The notes under the pieces were generated by a model. The model ran no database searches and was not told the DNA's origin. It saw only the letters and a list, made by a program, of their open reading frames with translations. 64,000 bases of DNA from Flavobacterium pisciphilum (GTDB taxonomy: Bacteria; Bacteroidota; Bacteroidia; Flavobacteriales; Flavobacteriaceae), in contig NZ_JAJJMO010000001.1 in assembly GCF_020905345.1 (NCBI RefSeq), positions 5,208,001 through 5,272,000 of the forward strand, in the 5' to 3' direction. The position numbers and the translations under genes are program-made. Shown here in pieces: positions 42,704 through 52,789 of the stretch. Within the stretch, counting starts at the first letter, position 1. Each line of letters opens with the position of its first letter.

Positions 42704-43858
42704 ATGAATTTAGAAGAATTATTTAGCTTACATAAAGAACAAAGTATAGAAGGAAGGTATCTTACATTAGATGCAATAACTCCTTTATTGGAGAAATTAA
42801 ATACTAATAATCAGGTTGAGGTTATTGGTAAATCTGTTTTAGGAGAACCTATTTATAGTTACAAAATTGGTGTTGGTGAAACCCGAATTTACCTTTGGTC
42901 TCAAATGCACGGAAACGAAAGTACAACGACAAAAGCTTTGTTTGACTTTATTAATGTACTAAATAGTGGTTCAGATTTTGCAATTAAGATGCTTGAAAAG
43001 TTTACTTTTTATAGTATTCCAATGTTGAATCCAGATGGAGCAAAGTTATATACTCGAGAAAATGCGAATAAAGTTGACCTGAACCGTGATTCACAAGAGT
43101 TAACACAACCAGAAAGTAACGTTTTAAGAACGGCTTTTGAGGCGTTCAAACCTCATTATTGTTATAATTTGCATGATCAACGTACAATTTTTGGTGCTGG
43201 AGATACAGGAAAGCCAGCTACAGTATCGTTTTTGGCACCAGCGTATAATGATGCGAGAGATATAAATGAGTCACGTACAAAAGCTATAGATTTAATTGTT
43301 GCTATGAACGATGTCTTGCAGCAATATATTCCGGGGCAAGTAGGGCGTTTTGATGACTCTTTTAATATTAATTGCATAGGAGATACGTTTCAGTATCTTG
43401 GAGTGCCTACTGTCCTGTTTGAAGCGGGTCATTTTCCTAATGATTATGAAAGAGAAATCACAAGGAAGTATATCTTTTTTGCTTTAATCTCTGGGTTTAA
43501 AGCATTAAGCGAAAACGATATAGTTGTCAATGGAATTAATAAATATTTGAATATTTCACAAAATAAAGTCGTTTTTTATGATTTTATGTATAAAAACATC
43601 AAAATAAATTATGATGGTATCGAAATAATCACGAATTTTGCCGCACAATACAAAGAAGAATTGATTGAAAATAAAATCTGTTTCACTGCTTATGTTACCG
43701 AAGTTGGTGAGTTAGAAAATTATTATGGTCATTTTGAATATGATGCAAAAGGAGCAGAATATACTGATGATTTTGATAATTTTCCGAAAACAGGTCAGAA
43801 AGCAGATTTTTATTTAAATAAAAACATAAAATTTGTTAATGGACTGATAAAAAGCTAG
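42704..43858 (+). CDS. M14-family zinc carboxypeptidase
   Basis: A 384-residue peptidase. The zinc-binding motif is LWSQMHGNESTTT (HxxE), the third ligand is in YNLHDQRTIFGAG, the substrate-binding residues are in KVDLNRDSQ, and the catalytic glutamate is in TVLFEAGHFPND. There is no signal peptide, so it acts in the cytosol. M14 enzymes remove C-terminal amino acids or process peptidoglycan peptides. Its promoter lies inside the XRE operator array. Confidence 0.9.
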   Translation: MNLEELFSLHKEQSIEGRYLTLDAITPLLEKLNTNNQVEVIGKSVLGEPIYSYKIGVGETRIYLWSQMHGNESTTTKALFDFINVLNSGSDFAIKMLEKFTFYSIPMLNPDGAKLYTRENANKVDLNRDSQELTQPESNVLRTAFEAFKPHYCYNLHDQRTIFGAGDTGKPATVSFLAPAYNDARDINESRTKAIDLIVAMNDVLQQYIPGQVGRFDDSFNINCIGDTFQYLGVPTVLFEAGHFPNDYEREITRKYIFFALISGFKALSENDIVVNGINKYLNISQNKVVFYDFMYKNIKINYDGIEIITNFAAQYKEELIENKICFTAYVTEVGELENYYGHFEYDAKGAEYTDDFDNFPKTGQKADFYLNKNIKFVNGLIKS

Positions 43859-43935
43859 TTTTTTTGTCGATTTGTTATTTTTTATATATATTTTTATACT
43901 TTGTAATAGTAATTAGTAATATTAATTAAAGAACT

Positions 43936-44415
43936 ATGAGTAAATTTCGTTTGGATGAAGTAGATCACCAGATTTTAGACATGTTGATAGACAACACAAG
44001 AGTACCGTTTACTGACATTGCAAAAAAACTATTGATATCTGCAGGAACAGTACATGTGAGAGTGAAAAAAATGGAAGATGCCGGAATAATAATGGGATCT
44101 TCATTAGCATTGGATTATGATAAATTAGGATATTCATTTATAGCTTATGTAGGTGTTTTTCTAAATAATACGTCGCAAACTAAATTTGTTTTAGAGCGTA
44201 TTAATCAAATTCCTTTTGTAACTGTTGCATCAGTAACTACAGGTAAATTTAATATTTTCTGTAAAATTAGAGCTAAAGATACTAAACATGCTAAAGAAGT
44301 TATCTTTATGATTGACGATATCGAAGGAGTATATAGAACAGAAACTATGATTTCGTTAGAAGAAAGTATTAATGATAAAAAACGATTGATGCATACTATT
44401 TTTAAAAATATGTAA
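43936..44415 (+). CDS. Lrp/AsnC-family transcriptional regulator
   Basis: A 159-residue regulator with an N-terminal winged helix (DEVDHQILDMLIDNTRVPFT, then ISAGTVHVRVKKMEDAGII) and a C-terminal RAM ligand-binding domain (FIAYVGVFLNNTSQTKFVLE). Lrp members sense amino acids and reshape metabolism. It has its own terminator just before ppc. Adjacency to an M14 carboxypeptidase, which releases amino acids, is suggestive but unproven. Confidence 0.92.
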   Translation: MSKFRLDEVDHQILDMLIDNTRVPFTDIAKKLLISAGTVHVRVKKMEDAGIIMGSSLALDYDKLGYSFIAYVGVFLNNTSQTKFVLERINQIPFVTVASVTTGKFNIFCKIRAKDTKHAKEVIFMIDDIEGVYRTETMISLEESINDKKRLMHTIFKNM

Positions 44416-44441
44416 TTGATCTTGAATGCTATATTAAATAT

Positions 44442-44469
44442 AACCTCAAGTTTTTCTTGGGGTTTTTTT
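44442..44469 (+). terminator. Intrinsic terminator after Lrp
   Basis: AACCTCAAG (44442-44450) pairs with CTTGGGGTT (44456-44464, one G-T pair) around a 5-base loop, followed by a T run. Confidence 0.9.
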
Positions 44470-44508
44470 ATGAAAAATTAACTAACAACCAACCAACTAT
44501 AACACATT

Positions 44509-47094
44509 ATGTATACGCTTCCAAAAATTGAACGTTTCAATCAAGACGTTCTTTCTAAATACCATATTTATAATAGTGTCTTTATTACCTTACCTTTTGA
44601 CTCTATTGATAATACAGGGGTTTTGCTTCCTTTGTTTACAGAGGTTTGTGAAACAGGCTTTAAAAAACAAGAAACACCTAAAGAGATAGTAAATTTTTTC
44701 TCAGGAAAATATTTAAATGATGCTTCAGAAAAAGATAAAATCGACCTAATGTTTCGATTTATTCAATATATTGAACGTCAAATTGTATTGTTTGATGCGA
44801 TAGAAGATGCTGCATTTCCAACTGTAAACAATATGGAAGGAAGAGGTTCGCTTCGTGATATCAAAGAAAAAACAGATGCTAAAGAGATGGAAGATGAATT
44901 AGTAGAGTTTTTAGAAAGCTTTAATGTTCGTACCGTCTTAACAGCGCACCCTACGCAGTTTTATCCAGGGCCAGTATTGGGTATTATTAATGATTTAACA
45001 GAGGCAATTCGTTCAAATGATTTGCTTAAAATCAAAAAATTACTAGCGCAGCTAGGGAAAACTCCATTTATACAAAACGAAAAGCCTAATCCTTATGATG
45101 AGGCAGTAAGCTTAATTTGGTATTTGGAGAATGTATTTTATGAAACTTCAGGTGAAATAGTACATTATCTACAAAAAAACATCTTTCACGGGAAATCGAT
45201 TCAAAATCCTTTGGTAAAACTAGGGTTCTGGCCAGGAGGAGATCGTGATGGAAATCCATTCGTAACAACAGCTATTACATTAAAAGTAGCAGAACGTTTA
45301 AGAACTTCGATTCTAAAATGCTACTATGTTGAGATGCGTAACTTAAAAAGAAAATTGACATTTGCAGGAGTAGATACTTTGGTTTCTGATCTTGAATATA
45401 AATTATATCGTTCGGTTTTTTATTCTAAAGGAGAGATTTATATCACTTTGGATGAATTTAAAACACAATTAAACAAGATTAAAGATATAATAGTTGAGAA
45501 GCATCAATCATTGTATTTAGATGAATTAGAGGCGTTGCTTATAAAAATAAACTTGTTTGGTTTTTACTTTGCAACGTTAGATATCCGCCAGAATAGTAAG
45601 ATACATGATGCTGTTTTTAAAGATGTTGTCACATATTATCTAAAGTCAGATCCTTCTGTTTTTCCAGCTAATTATTATGATTTATCTGAGAAAGAAAAAA
45701 TAGCAGTTCTTTCTAAAGTAAAAGGAAATCTTAATCCAAGTGTCTTTGAAAACGAAATTACTAAATCGACTGTTGAGTCTATACAAGCTATTAAAACCAT
45801 TCAGGAGAATAATGGTGAGTATGGAGCAAATCGTTATATAATTAGTAATAACGAAAGCGCACTGAATGTAATGGAGACTTTTGCTTTAATACGATTGAAT
45901 AATTGGGACAGTCCAACTGTTGATATTATTCCGCTTTTTGAATCAGTTGATGATTTACAAAAAGCTCATGAAATTATGGAGCAATTATATACAAATCCAG
46001 AATATGCAAAACACCTAACCGAAAGAGGGAATAAGCAAACTATAATGCTAGGTTTCTCGGATGGGACAAAAGATGGTGGGTATTTAATGGCAAACTGGAG
46101 TATTTACAGAGCTAAAGAAGCGCTTACAGAAATTTCAAGAAAATACGGAATTAAAGCTATTTTCTTTGATGGACGTGGTGGACCACCAGCTCGTGGAGGA
46201 GGAAAAACGCATAAGTTTTATGCGTCATTAGGGCCAAAAATCGAAAATAACGAAATTCAGATTACAGTTCAGGGGCAGACTATTAGTTCTAATTTTGGAA
46301 CATTAGACTCTTGTCGATATAATTTAGAGAACTTATTAAGTGCAGGAGTTACCAATCAGGTGTTTAGTAAAGCTAAAAATGAATTAACAGTAGATGAGAA
46401 AGATGTTTTGGATCAATTGGCAGAACTTGGATATCAAGAATACCTAAGTTTTAAAAATCATCCTAAATTCATTCCATATTTGGAGAAGATGAGTACTTTA
46501 AAATATTACTCAAAAACAAATATTGGAAGTAGACCATCAAAAAGAAGTAAGTCAGAGCATTTAGATTTTGCAGATTTACGTGCCATTCCGTTTGTAGGGT
46601 CTTGGAGTCAATTAAAGCAAAATGTACCAGGTTTCTTTGGTGTGGGTTCTGCTCTAAGACATTTTGAAGAAACGAACCAATGGGAGAAAGTTCAGAATTT
46701 ATATGATAATTCATTATTCTTTAAAACTTTATTAGAAAACAGTATGATGTCGTTGGCAAAATCATTTTTACCATTGACTGCATACATGAGAAAAGATCCT
46801 GAATTTGGAGAGTTTTGGCAAATTATATATGATGAATTTTCAGAAACGAAACGCTTGCTATTGAAAATTGCAGGTCATAAAGAGTTAATGGAGAATTATC
46901 CTGATGGTAAAGCATCTATTCAAATAAGAGAGCGTATAGTATTGCCATTGTTAACAATACAGCAATATGCTTTGTTAAGAATTAATGAATTAAACAAACA
47001 AGATAAAGTCGATGAGGACTTGATTAAGGTATACGAGAAAATAGTAACTCGTTCTCTTTTCGGAAATACTAATGCTAGTAGAAACTCAGCTTAA
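44509..47094 (+). CDS. ppc: Phosphoenolpyruvate carboxylase
   Basis: An 861-residue anaplerotic enzyme that makes oxaloacetate from PEP and bicarbonate. The catalytic histidine motif VLTAHPTQ is at about 143-150, GFWPGGDRDGNP at about 240, MLGFSDGTKDGGYL at about 515, and FFDGRGGPPARGGGKTH at about 555. The length is typical. The downstream DinB gene starts after 11 bases and is co-transcribed. Confidence 0.97.
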   Translation: MYTLPKIERFNQDVLSKYHIYNSVFITLPFDSIDNTGVLLPLFTEVCETGFKKQETPKEIVNFFSGKYLNDASEKDKIDLMFRFIQYIERQIVLFDAIEDAAFPTVNNMEGRGSLRDIKEKTDAKEMEDELVEFLESFNVRTVLTAHPTQFYPGPVLGIINDLTEAIRSNDLLKIKKLLAQLGKTPFIQNEKPNPYDEAVSLIWYLENVFYETSGEIVHYLQKNIFHGKSIQNPLVKLGFWPGGDRDGNPFVTTAITLKVAERLRTSILKCYYVEMRNLKRKLTFAGVDTLVSDLEYKLYRSVFYSKGEIYITLDEFKTQLNKIKDIIVEKHQSLYLDELEALLIKINLFGFYFATLDIRQNSKIHDAVFKDVVTYYLKSDPSVFPANYYDLSEKEKIAVLSKVKGNLNPSVFENEITKSTVESIQAIKTIQENNGEYGANRYIISNNESALNVMETFALIRLNNWDSPTVDIIPLFESVDDLQKAHEIMEQLYTNPEYAKHLTERGNKQTIMLGFSDGTKDGGYLMANWSIYRAKEALTEISRKYGIKAIFFDGRGGPPARGGGKTHKFYASLGPKIENNEIQITVQGQTISSNFGTLDSCRYNLENLLSAGVTNQVFSKAKNELTVDEKDVLDQLAELGYQEYLSFKNHPKFIPYLEKMSTLKYYSKTNIGSRPSKRSKSEHLDFADLRAIPFVGSWSQLKQNVPGFFGVGSALRHFEETNQWEKVQNLYDNSLFFKTLLENSMMSLAKSFLPLTAYMRKDPEFGEFWQIIYDEFSETKRLLLKIAGHKELMENYPDGKASIQIRERIVLPLLTIQQYALLRINELNKQDKVDEDLIKVYEKIVTRSLFGNTNASRNSA

Positions 47095-47105
47095 ATTTAA
47101 TTATT

Positions 47106-47621
47106 ATGATGGCATCACAATTATTAGAAAATGAATATTCAGGCGGATTTAGGACTTATGTTCAAGAAGCTGGGAATGTAAATCTAATTGAAGAATTAGA
47201 AATTTCATTGCATGATTTTATAAAGTTTGTTCAAGATATTCCGATGGATAAATTTGATTATCGTTATGCAGAAGGGAAATGGACTATCAAAGAGATTATT
47301 CAGCATATAATCGATACAGAACGTATTTTTGCATACCGTGCATTACGATTTTCTAGAAACGATACAACAGCTTTACCTAGTTTTGATGAAAATAGCTATG
47401 TAGATAATACAAATGCTAATAGAAGAGGTCTTCAGGATTTATTGACTGAACTTTCTGCTGTAAGGCATTCTAACTTATTATTCTATAAAAGCCTATCTGA
47501 GGAACAGCTTAAAAGAATTGGTACTGCTTCAAATAATCAGATATCTGTTAGAGCTTTAGGTTTTGTTATTATTGGACATCAAAAACACCATCAAAAAGTT
47601 TTTCAAGAGAGATATTTGTAG
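47106..47621 (+). CDS. DinB-family protein
   Basis: A 171-residue four-helix DinB-like protein. Putative metal ligands lie in IIQHIIDTERIFAY and IIGHQKHHQKVFQERY. It follows ppc by 11 bases and ends before a strong terminator, so it is the second gene of a ppc transcript. A function with PEP carboxylase is not known. Confidence 0.88.
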   Translation: MMASQLLENEYSGGFRTYVQEAGNVNLIEELEISLHDFIKFVQDIPMDKFDYRYAEGKWTIKEIIQHIIDTERIFAYRALRFSRNDTTALPSFDENSYVDNTNANRRGLQDLLTELSAVRHSNLLFYKSLSEEQLKRIGTASNNQISVRALGFVIIGHQKHHQKVFQERYL

Positions 47622-47647
47622 TTTTTAAGGCGCTATATTATAAAAAC

Positions 47648-47682
47648 AAAACCTGTGAAGTAGTTATTTCACAGGTTTTTTT
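47648..47682 (+). terminator. Intrinsic terminator after the ppc-DinB transcript
   Basis: AAAACCTGTGAA (47648-47659) pairs with TTCACAGGTTTT (47668-47679) around an 8-base loop, followed by T residues. It also serves the convergent recQ. Confidence 0.93.
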
Positions 47683-47702
47683 ATACTTGTTACTTTCTTT
47701 CC

Positions 47703-49814
47703 CTAATAATTCTTCTCGATTACAGCGAGACCTAATCGGATTTTATCATAAGAAATTTGCTCTTCAAGAAAATCATAATATGGTTTTAGGGTATCAGGAT
47801 TTTCAAGTTTTACTTGTGCAGCTCTGATTTTTAAAATTTCAGCATCAGAAACATAATCAGATAAATCAAGGTCATGTCCATCAACGTATAACTTCGCTAA
47901 GTGTGATGCTATTGTTGAAATTCCTAACTTTCTCTTTGCGGCAATTGCTTCAATAGAAACTCCTTCTTGGAATAATTCTAGTGTTACTTTATAGGTGCTA
48001 CTTTCTTTTTTTGCTTTTGCTTGTGGTTTTTTTTTGTTTTTTTGAAACTCAATTATGGCGTTCACAAAATCAGGACCGTATTTTTCAAGTTTAGCTTTTC
48101 CAACTCCATCGATTACTATAAGTTCATCATCACTAATTGGGCGTAAAGTTTCCATTTGCCTTAAAACGGCATCACTAAAAATGACATAAGCAGGAACTTC
48201 TTCTTCTTTGGCAATATTATATCGCAATTGACGAAGTACTTCAAAAAGAGAATTTGGCTTGGCTTTGGTAGCTTTTTCTTTTATTTCTATTTTTTCAATA
48301 GATTTTTTAACTACAGTTGTTAGTTTTACTTTTTCGCCTTCAAAGAGAACTTTTTTTGCAAAAGGAGTCAATAAAATTCTATTATGCTGATGAAATGCAA
48401 TTTCGCAATACCCCAGATTTATTAGTTGGATTAGATATTGGTTCCAATCGTACCACGAAATATCAGCTCCAATTCCGTAGGTTTTTAAATTTTGATATTC
48501 GTTTTCGTATATGTATGCATTTTTTGAACCTTTAAGAAAATCTACAATTACTGGCAACGTTTCTTTTTCTTGTAAACGAGTGATTGCTGACAATGCTTTC
48601 TGCGCAATAAGCGTTCCGTCAAAAAATACTGGAGGATTTTTGCAAATATCGCAGTTGCCACAATTTTCATTTACTAATTCGCCAAAATAAGAAAGCAATA
48701 TTTTTCTGCGACAGCTTAAAGCATCTGCATATTGTTTCATTCGTTCTAGTTTTGCAAGTTGTACTTCGGCGTTTAATCCTTCTGAAGCAAATTTCTGCAG
48801 TTGAATTACATCGCTGTAACTTTCGAATAATATTGTTTCTGAAGGCAAACCATCACGACCAGCTCTTCCGATTTCTTGATAATAACCTTCAATGTTTTTA
48901 GGTAGATTGTAATGAATTACCCAGCGCACATTTGATTTATCGATTCCCATTCCGAAAGCTATCGTAGCGCAGACTACCTGACAATCATCATTGATGAAAT
49001 CATCTTGAGTTCTAGAGCGTAATTTGCTTTCTAGGCCTGCATGATATGCTTTGGCATTAATTCCTTTTTTCTTTAATTTGCCTGCAAGCTCTTCGGTTGT
49101 TTTTCTGCTAAGGCAATATACAATTCCAGATTCATTGGGTTTGGTTTCAATAAAATCTATTATTTGTTTTACTCTATCAAGTGCAGGGCGAACTTCTAAG
49201 CTTAAATTCTTTCTGTCAAAAGAAGCAACAACCGTTTTTGGGTTGTTTAAATTTAATTGTTTTGTAATGTCAGTTCTAGTTGCTTTATCAGCAGTGGCTG
49301 TTAGCGCTAAAACTGGAGTAGAAGGGAAGCGATTTTTTAGATATCCTAAATTAGTATATGCTGGGCGGAAATCATGGCCCCAAGACGAGATACAATGCGC
49401 TTCGTCTATTGCTATTAAACTTACTGTTAATTGATTAAATAGGATGTCAAGATAGGATAAGCTTTCGGGAGCTACATAGACCAATTTTATAGTATTGGAT
49501 CTTAAGCTTTCCATGTAAAACTGCTGCTCTTGTTCCGTTTGACTACTGTTTATATAGCAGGCAGTAATTCCGTTTGCTTTTAAACTGTCAACTTGATCCT
49601 TCATTAAAGCAATAAGAGGAGAAATAACTATTGTAATTCCTGGTAACAATAAGGCTGGTAATTGAAAACAGATTGATTTTCCTCCACCAGTTGGCATAAT
49701 GGCTAAAGTATCCTGACCAGAAAGTATTGTATTTATAATATCTTCTTGGTTTGGTCTAAATTTTTCGAATCCAAAATTTTCCTTTAGTTTGGCATGTAAC
49801 AGCTTAGTGTCCAT
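47703..49814 (-). CDS. recQ: ATP-dependent DNA helicase RecQ
   Basis: A 703-residue superfamily 2 helicase. Walker A is IMPTGGGKSICFQ (about 39-52), the DEAH-type motif is LIAIDEAHCISSWGHDFRP, and motif VI is YYQEIGRAGRDG. The RecQ zinc region (CRRKILLSYFGE then CGNCDIC) and an HRDC domain (about 520-595, IVIDGVGKAKLEKYG) follow. A final helix-turn-helix-like segment (VSIEAIAAKRKLGISTIASH) is common in Bacteroidota RecQ. It unwinds DNA in recombination and repair. Confidence 0.96.
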   Translation of the reverse strand: MDTKLLHAKLKENFGFEKFRPNQEDIINTILSGQDTLAIMPTGGGKSICFQLPALLLPGITIVISPLIALMKDQVDSLKANGITACYINSSQTEQEQQFYMESLRSNTIKLVYVAPESLSYLDILFNQLTVSLIAIDEAHCISSWGHDFRPAYTNLGYLKNRFPSTPVLALTATADKATRTDITKQLNLNNPKTVVASFDRKNLSLEVRPALDRVKQIIDFIETKPNESGIVYCLSRKTTEELAGKLKKKGINAKAYHAGLESKLRSRTQDDFINDDCQVVCATIAFGMGIDKSNVRWVIHYNLPKNIEGYYQEIGRAGRDGLPSETILFESYSDVIQLQKFASEGLNAEVQLAKLERMKQYADALSCRRKILLSYFGELVNENCGNCDICKNPPVFFDGTLIAQKALSAITRLQEKETLPVIVDFLKGSKNAYIYENEYQNLKTYGIGADISWYDWNQYLIQLINLGYCEIAFHQHNRILLTPFAKKVLFEGEKVKLTTVVKKSIEKIEIKEKATKAKPNSLFEVLRQLRYNIAKEEEVPAYVIFSDAVLRQMETLRPISDDELIVIDGVGKAKLEKYGPDFVNAIIEFQKNKKKPQAKAKKESSTYKVTLELFQEGVSIEAIAAKRKLGISTIASHLAKLYVDGHDLDLSDYVSDAEILKIRAAQVKLENPDTLKPYYDFLEEQISYDKIRLGLAVIEKNY

Positions 49815-49850
49815 CGGCTCGTATTTTTTTTTGTAGGTAATTTACTAAAT

Positions 49851-49882
49851 AAAAAAGGAACCCATGTATGAGTTCCTTTTTT
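49851..49882 (-). terminator. Intrinsic terminator after the acidic-protein gene
   Basis: AAAAAAGGAAC (49851-49861) pairs with GTTCCTTTTTT (49872-49882). On the minus strand a T-rich tract follows. It separates the acidic-protein gene from recQ. Confidence 0.9.
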
Positions 49883-49903
49883 ATTTTGAAATATTCAGAT
49901 TAA

Positions 49904-50308
49904 TTAATCTTCATCATCTTCGTCATCATCCTCATCGGCGATGTCTTTATCATGGTCATCATCATCGTCGTCATCACCGTCAAGATCTGGTTTGTCCAGA
50001 TTCTCATCTTCATCTTCATCGTCTGCTTCGTCTTCTAAATCAAGACCTTTTATTGGCTCGATTGTATCAACGTCAGCATCGATTTCATCATCTTCATCGT
50101 AATTTTCAATTCTATCAGCAAGTTTAGTACTAATTTTTACTAAATAAATAGTATCTTCTGTACGTACTTCAACAGCTTCTATCAATTCGTTTTTAGCATT
50201 TCTAAAACGGATAACATCCGAATCATCATAACCATCAGGAAATTTCTCAACTAGTAAGTTTAAAATTTCATTGGTAAGTTTAGCGTAATCAACTATTACT
50301 CTTTTCAT
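49904..50308 (-). CDS. Conserved protein with highly acidic tail
   Basis: A 134-residue protein. The first 75 residues form a globular domain (VIVDYAKLTNEILNLLVEKF, then IEAVEVRTEDTIYLVKIS). The last 60 residues are mostly Asp and Glu with a run of seven Asp. Homologues in Flavobacteriia are often mislabelled as DNA primase; no primase motif is present. Acidic tails commonly bind basic proteins or polyamines, notable given the polyamine genes upstream. It starts 9 bases after the deoxyhypusine synthase-like gene. Confidence 0.7.
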   Translation of the reverse strand: MKRVIVDYAKLTNEILNLLVEKFPDGYDDSDVIRFRNAKNELIEAVEVRTEDTIYLVKISTKLADRIENYDEDDEIDADVDTIEPIKGLDLEDEADDEDEDENLDKPDLDGDDDDDDDHDKDIADEDDDEDDED

Positions 50309-50317
50309 AAAGTTATT

Positions 50318-51286
50318 CTATAAATCTAATAAATATGCAAAAATTAGTGGTGCTACAATGGTAGCGTCTGATTCAATGATGAATTTTGGAGTTTTGATAT
50401 CTAATTTACCCCAAGTAATTTTTTCATTAGGAACAGCTCCAGAATATGAACCATAACTGGTTGTTGAATCTGAAATTTGGCAGAAATAGCTCCAAAACGG
50501 AACATCATGCATTTCCATATCTTGGTATAACATTGGTACCACACAAATTGGGAAATCTCCAGCAATACCACCACCAATTTGGAAGAATCCAATTCCGTTA
50601 GTGCTATTTTTAGGGTACCAATCAGATAAGAAAACCATGTATTCGATTCCAGATTTCATCGTAGATGCTTTTAAGTCACCTTTGATTACGTATGAAGCGA
50701 AAATATTCCCCATTGTACTATCTTCCCATCCTGGTACAATAATAGGTAAATTTTTCTCTGCTGCAGCATACATCCAGCTATCTTTTAAGTCAATTTCGTA
50801 ATATTCTTCTAATACTCCAGAAAGCAACATTTTGTACATGAATTCATGTGGGAAATAACGCTCTCCTTTATCATCTGCATCTTTCCATATTTTGTAAATA
50901 TGTTTTTGCAAACGACGGAATGCTTCATGCTCAGGAATACAAGTATCAGTAACTCTGTTTAATCCTCTTTCTAATAATTCCCACTCATCTTGTGGAGTTA
51001 AGTCACGGTAGTTTGGTACTCTCTCGTAGTGAGAGTGTGCTACTAGGTTCATGATATCTTCTTCAAGATTTGCTCCTGTACAAGAAATGATTTGAACTTT
51101 ATCCTGACGAATTATTTCAGCAAAAATTTTTCCAATTTCGGCAGTACTCATTGCACCAGCCATACTTACCATCATTTTGGCACCGTTAGCCAATTGTTGT
51201 TCGTATGCTTTTGCAGCATCAACTAGAGATGCAGAGTTAAAGTGTAAATAATGTTTCTCAATAAACTGACTAATTGGTCCTTTCAT
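50318..51286 (-). CDS. Deoxyhypusine synthase homologue
   Basis: A 322-residue member of the deoxyhypusine synthase family: VSMAGAMSTAEIGKIFAEII, then ISCTGANLEEDIMNLVAHSH with the NAD-binding loop, and VPGWEDSTMGNIFASYVIKG. Bacteria lack eIF5A, and bacterial homologues instead transfer aminobutyl groups in homospermidine or related polyamine synthesis. The upstream neighbour is arginine decarboxylase, which supports a polyamine role. No agmatinase gene lies between them. Confidence 0.88.
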   Translation of the reverse strand: MKGPISQFIEKHYLHFNSASLVDAAKAYEQQLANGAKMMVSMAGAMSTAEIGKIFAEIIRQDKVQIISCTGANLEEDIMNLVAHSHYERVPNYRDLTPQDEWELLERGLNRVTDTCIPEHEAFRRLQKHIYKIWKDADDKGERYFPHEFMYKMLLSGVLEEYYEIDLKDSWMYAAAEKNLPIIVPGWEDSTMGNIFASYVIKGDLKASTMKSGIEYMVFLSDWYPKNSTNGIGFFQIGGGIAGDFPICVVPMLYQDMEMHDVPFWSYFCQISDSTTSYGSYSGAVPNEKITWGKLDIKTPKFIIESDATIVAPLIFAYLLDL

Positions 51287-51385
51287 TTTTTCTTTTTTTT
51301 TGTGATTTTAAAGACTAGAAATCTTTAAAGATTGTTATGCAAATTAATAAATTTTATAAATATTTAGTACAATTTGCGATTTTTT

Positions 51386-52789
51386 TTATTGTTTTTTACT
51401 GTACCCTAATATCTTCAATACTTCATCTGATGTTTGCTCTTGAGAGAATACCTCAGTTGCCAAAAATCCATTCTCGTCTCTATCAATTAAAATGTGTTTT
51501 GGTTGTGGAATCAGACAGTGGTGTAATCCTCCATAACCTCCAATTGTTTCTTGATATGCTCCTGTATTGAAGAAACCAATATATAAAGGTTTTTCTTTAT
51601 TGTATTTAGGTAAATAAATAGCATTCATATTTTGCTCAGAATTGTAATAATCGTCACTATCACAAGTAAGTCCGCCTAATAGAACCCGTTCGTAAGTATC
51701 ATTCCACCGGTTTACGGCTAGCATAATAAATCGTTTGTTGATTGCCCATGTGTCAGGTAAAGTAGTAATGAAAGACGAGTCAATCATATTCCATTTTTCT
51801 CTGTCATTTTGTTGTTTTTGGTACAAAATCTGATAGATAGCACCTCCACTTTCACCTACAGTAAATGAACCAAATTCAGTAAAGATATTAGGAACATCTA
51901 CTTCAGCCTCATCACAAGCAATTTTAATTTGATTGATGATTTCGTCAATCATGTATTGGTAATCGTACTCAAAAGCTAATGAATTTTTAATTGGGAATCC
52001 ACCACCGATATTTAAACCGTCAAGTGAAGGGCATTCCTTTTTTAAAGCTACATATACTTTAATACATTTTACCAACTCATTCCAGTAATAGGCATTGTCG
52101 TTGATACCAGTATTAATAAAGAAGTGTAACATTTTCACTTCTAAATTTTTATTTTCTTTGATCTCTTTTTTGTAAAAAGGAACAATGTTTTTGTATCCAA
52201 TTCCTAATCTAGAAGTATAGAACTCAAATTTTGGTTCTTCTTCAGCAGCAATTCGGATTCCGATTTTGAATTTTCCTTTGATTTCTGCTTGAAGCAAATC
52301 AAGTTCTTCGTAGTTATCAATAATCGGAATGGTGTTTTTATGACCATTATTTATAAGTCTCGCAATATTTGTAACATATTGGTCTCTTTTGAAACCGTTA
52401 CATATAATATAAGTGTTTTTGTTAATCTTGCCATTCTCTAATAAATTCTCAGCAATATTAATATCAAACGCAGACGAAGTTTCTATATGGATATTGTTCT
52501 TGAAAGCTTCATTCATTATAAATTCAAAATGAGAACTTTTAGTACAATAGCAGTAATAGTATTTTGCTTCGTATTTATTCTTTTCCATCGATTTTCTAAA
52601 CCAACTTTTTGCTTTGTTGATGTTGTTAGAAATTTGAGGTAAATAAGTAAATTTTAATGGCGTACCATATTTCTCTACCAATTTCATCAAATCGATGTTG
52701 TGGAAATGAAGGTTATCTTTGTTTAAAGTGAATTCCTCTTGAGGAAAGTAATAAGTTTGATTTATTAAATCAGAATATTTTGTATTCAT
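51386..52789 (-). CDS. speA: Arginine decarboxylase, PLP fold III type
   Basis: A 467-residue alanine-racemase-fold decarboxylase making agmatine from arginine. The PLP region is YYYCYCTKSSHFEFIMNEAF, glycine-rich phosphate binding is in LDGLNIGGGFPIKNS, and the substrate end is VLLGGLTCDSDD with the active-site Cys-Asp. It is shorter than the E. coli SpeA (about 650 residues) and matches the compact Bacteroidota type. A 230-base leader with hairpins separates it from a possible -7 box. Confidence 0.87.
   Translation of the reverse strand: MNTKYSDLINQTYYFPQEEFTLNKDNLHFHNIDLMKLVEKYGTPLKFTYLPQISNNINKAKSWFRKSMEKNKYEAKYYYCYCTKSSHFEFIMNEAFKNNIHIETSSAFDINIAENLLENGKINKNTYIICNGFKRDQYVTNIARLINNGHKNTIPIIDNYEELDLLQAEIKGKFKIGIRIAAEEEPKFEFYTSRLGIGYKNIVPFYKKEIKENKNLEVKMLHFFINTGINDNAYYWNELVKCIKVYVALKKECPSLDGLNIGGGFPIKNSLAFEYDYQYMIDEIINQIKIACDEAEVDVPNIFTEFGSFTVGESGGAIYQILYQKQQNDREKWNMIDSSFITTLPDTWAINKRFIMLAVNRWNDTYERVLLGGLTCDSDDYYNSEQNMNAIYLPKYNKEKPLYIGFFNTGAYQETIGGYGGLHHCLIPQPKHILIDRDENGFLATEVFSQEQTSDEVLKILGYSKKQ

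Noticed and set aside
49864-50127. Plus-strand frame rich in His, Arg and Leu
   Set aside because: It is the complement of the Asp/Glu-rich tail of the gene on the other strand, so its odd composition is an artefact.
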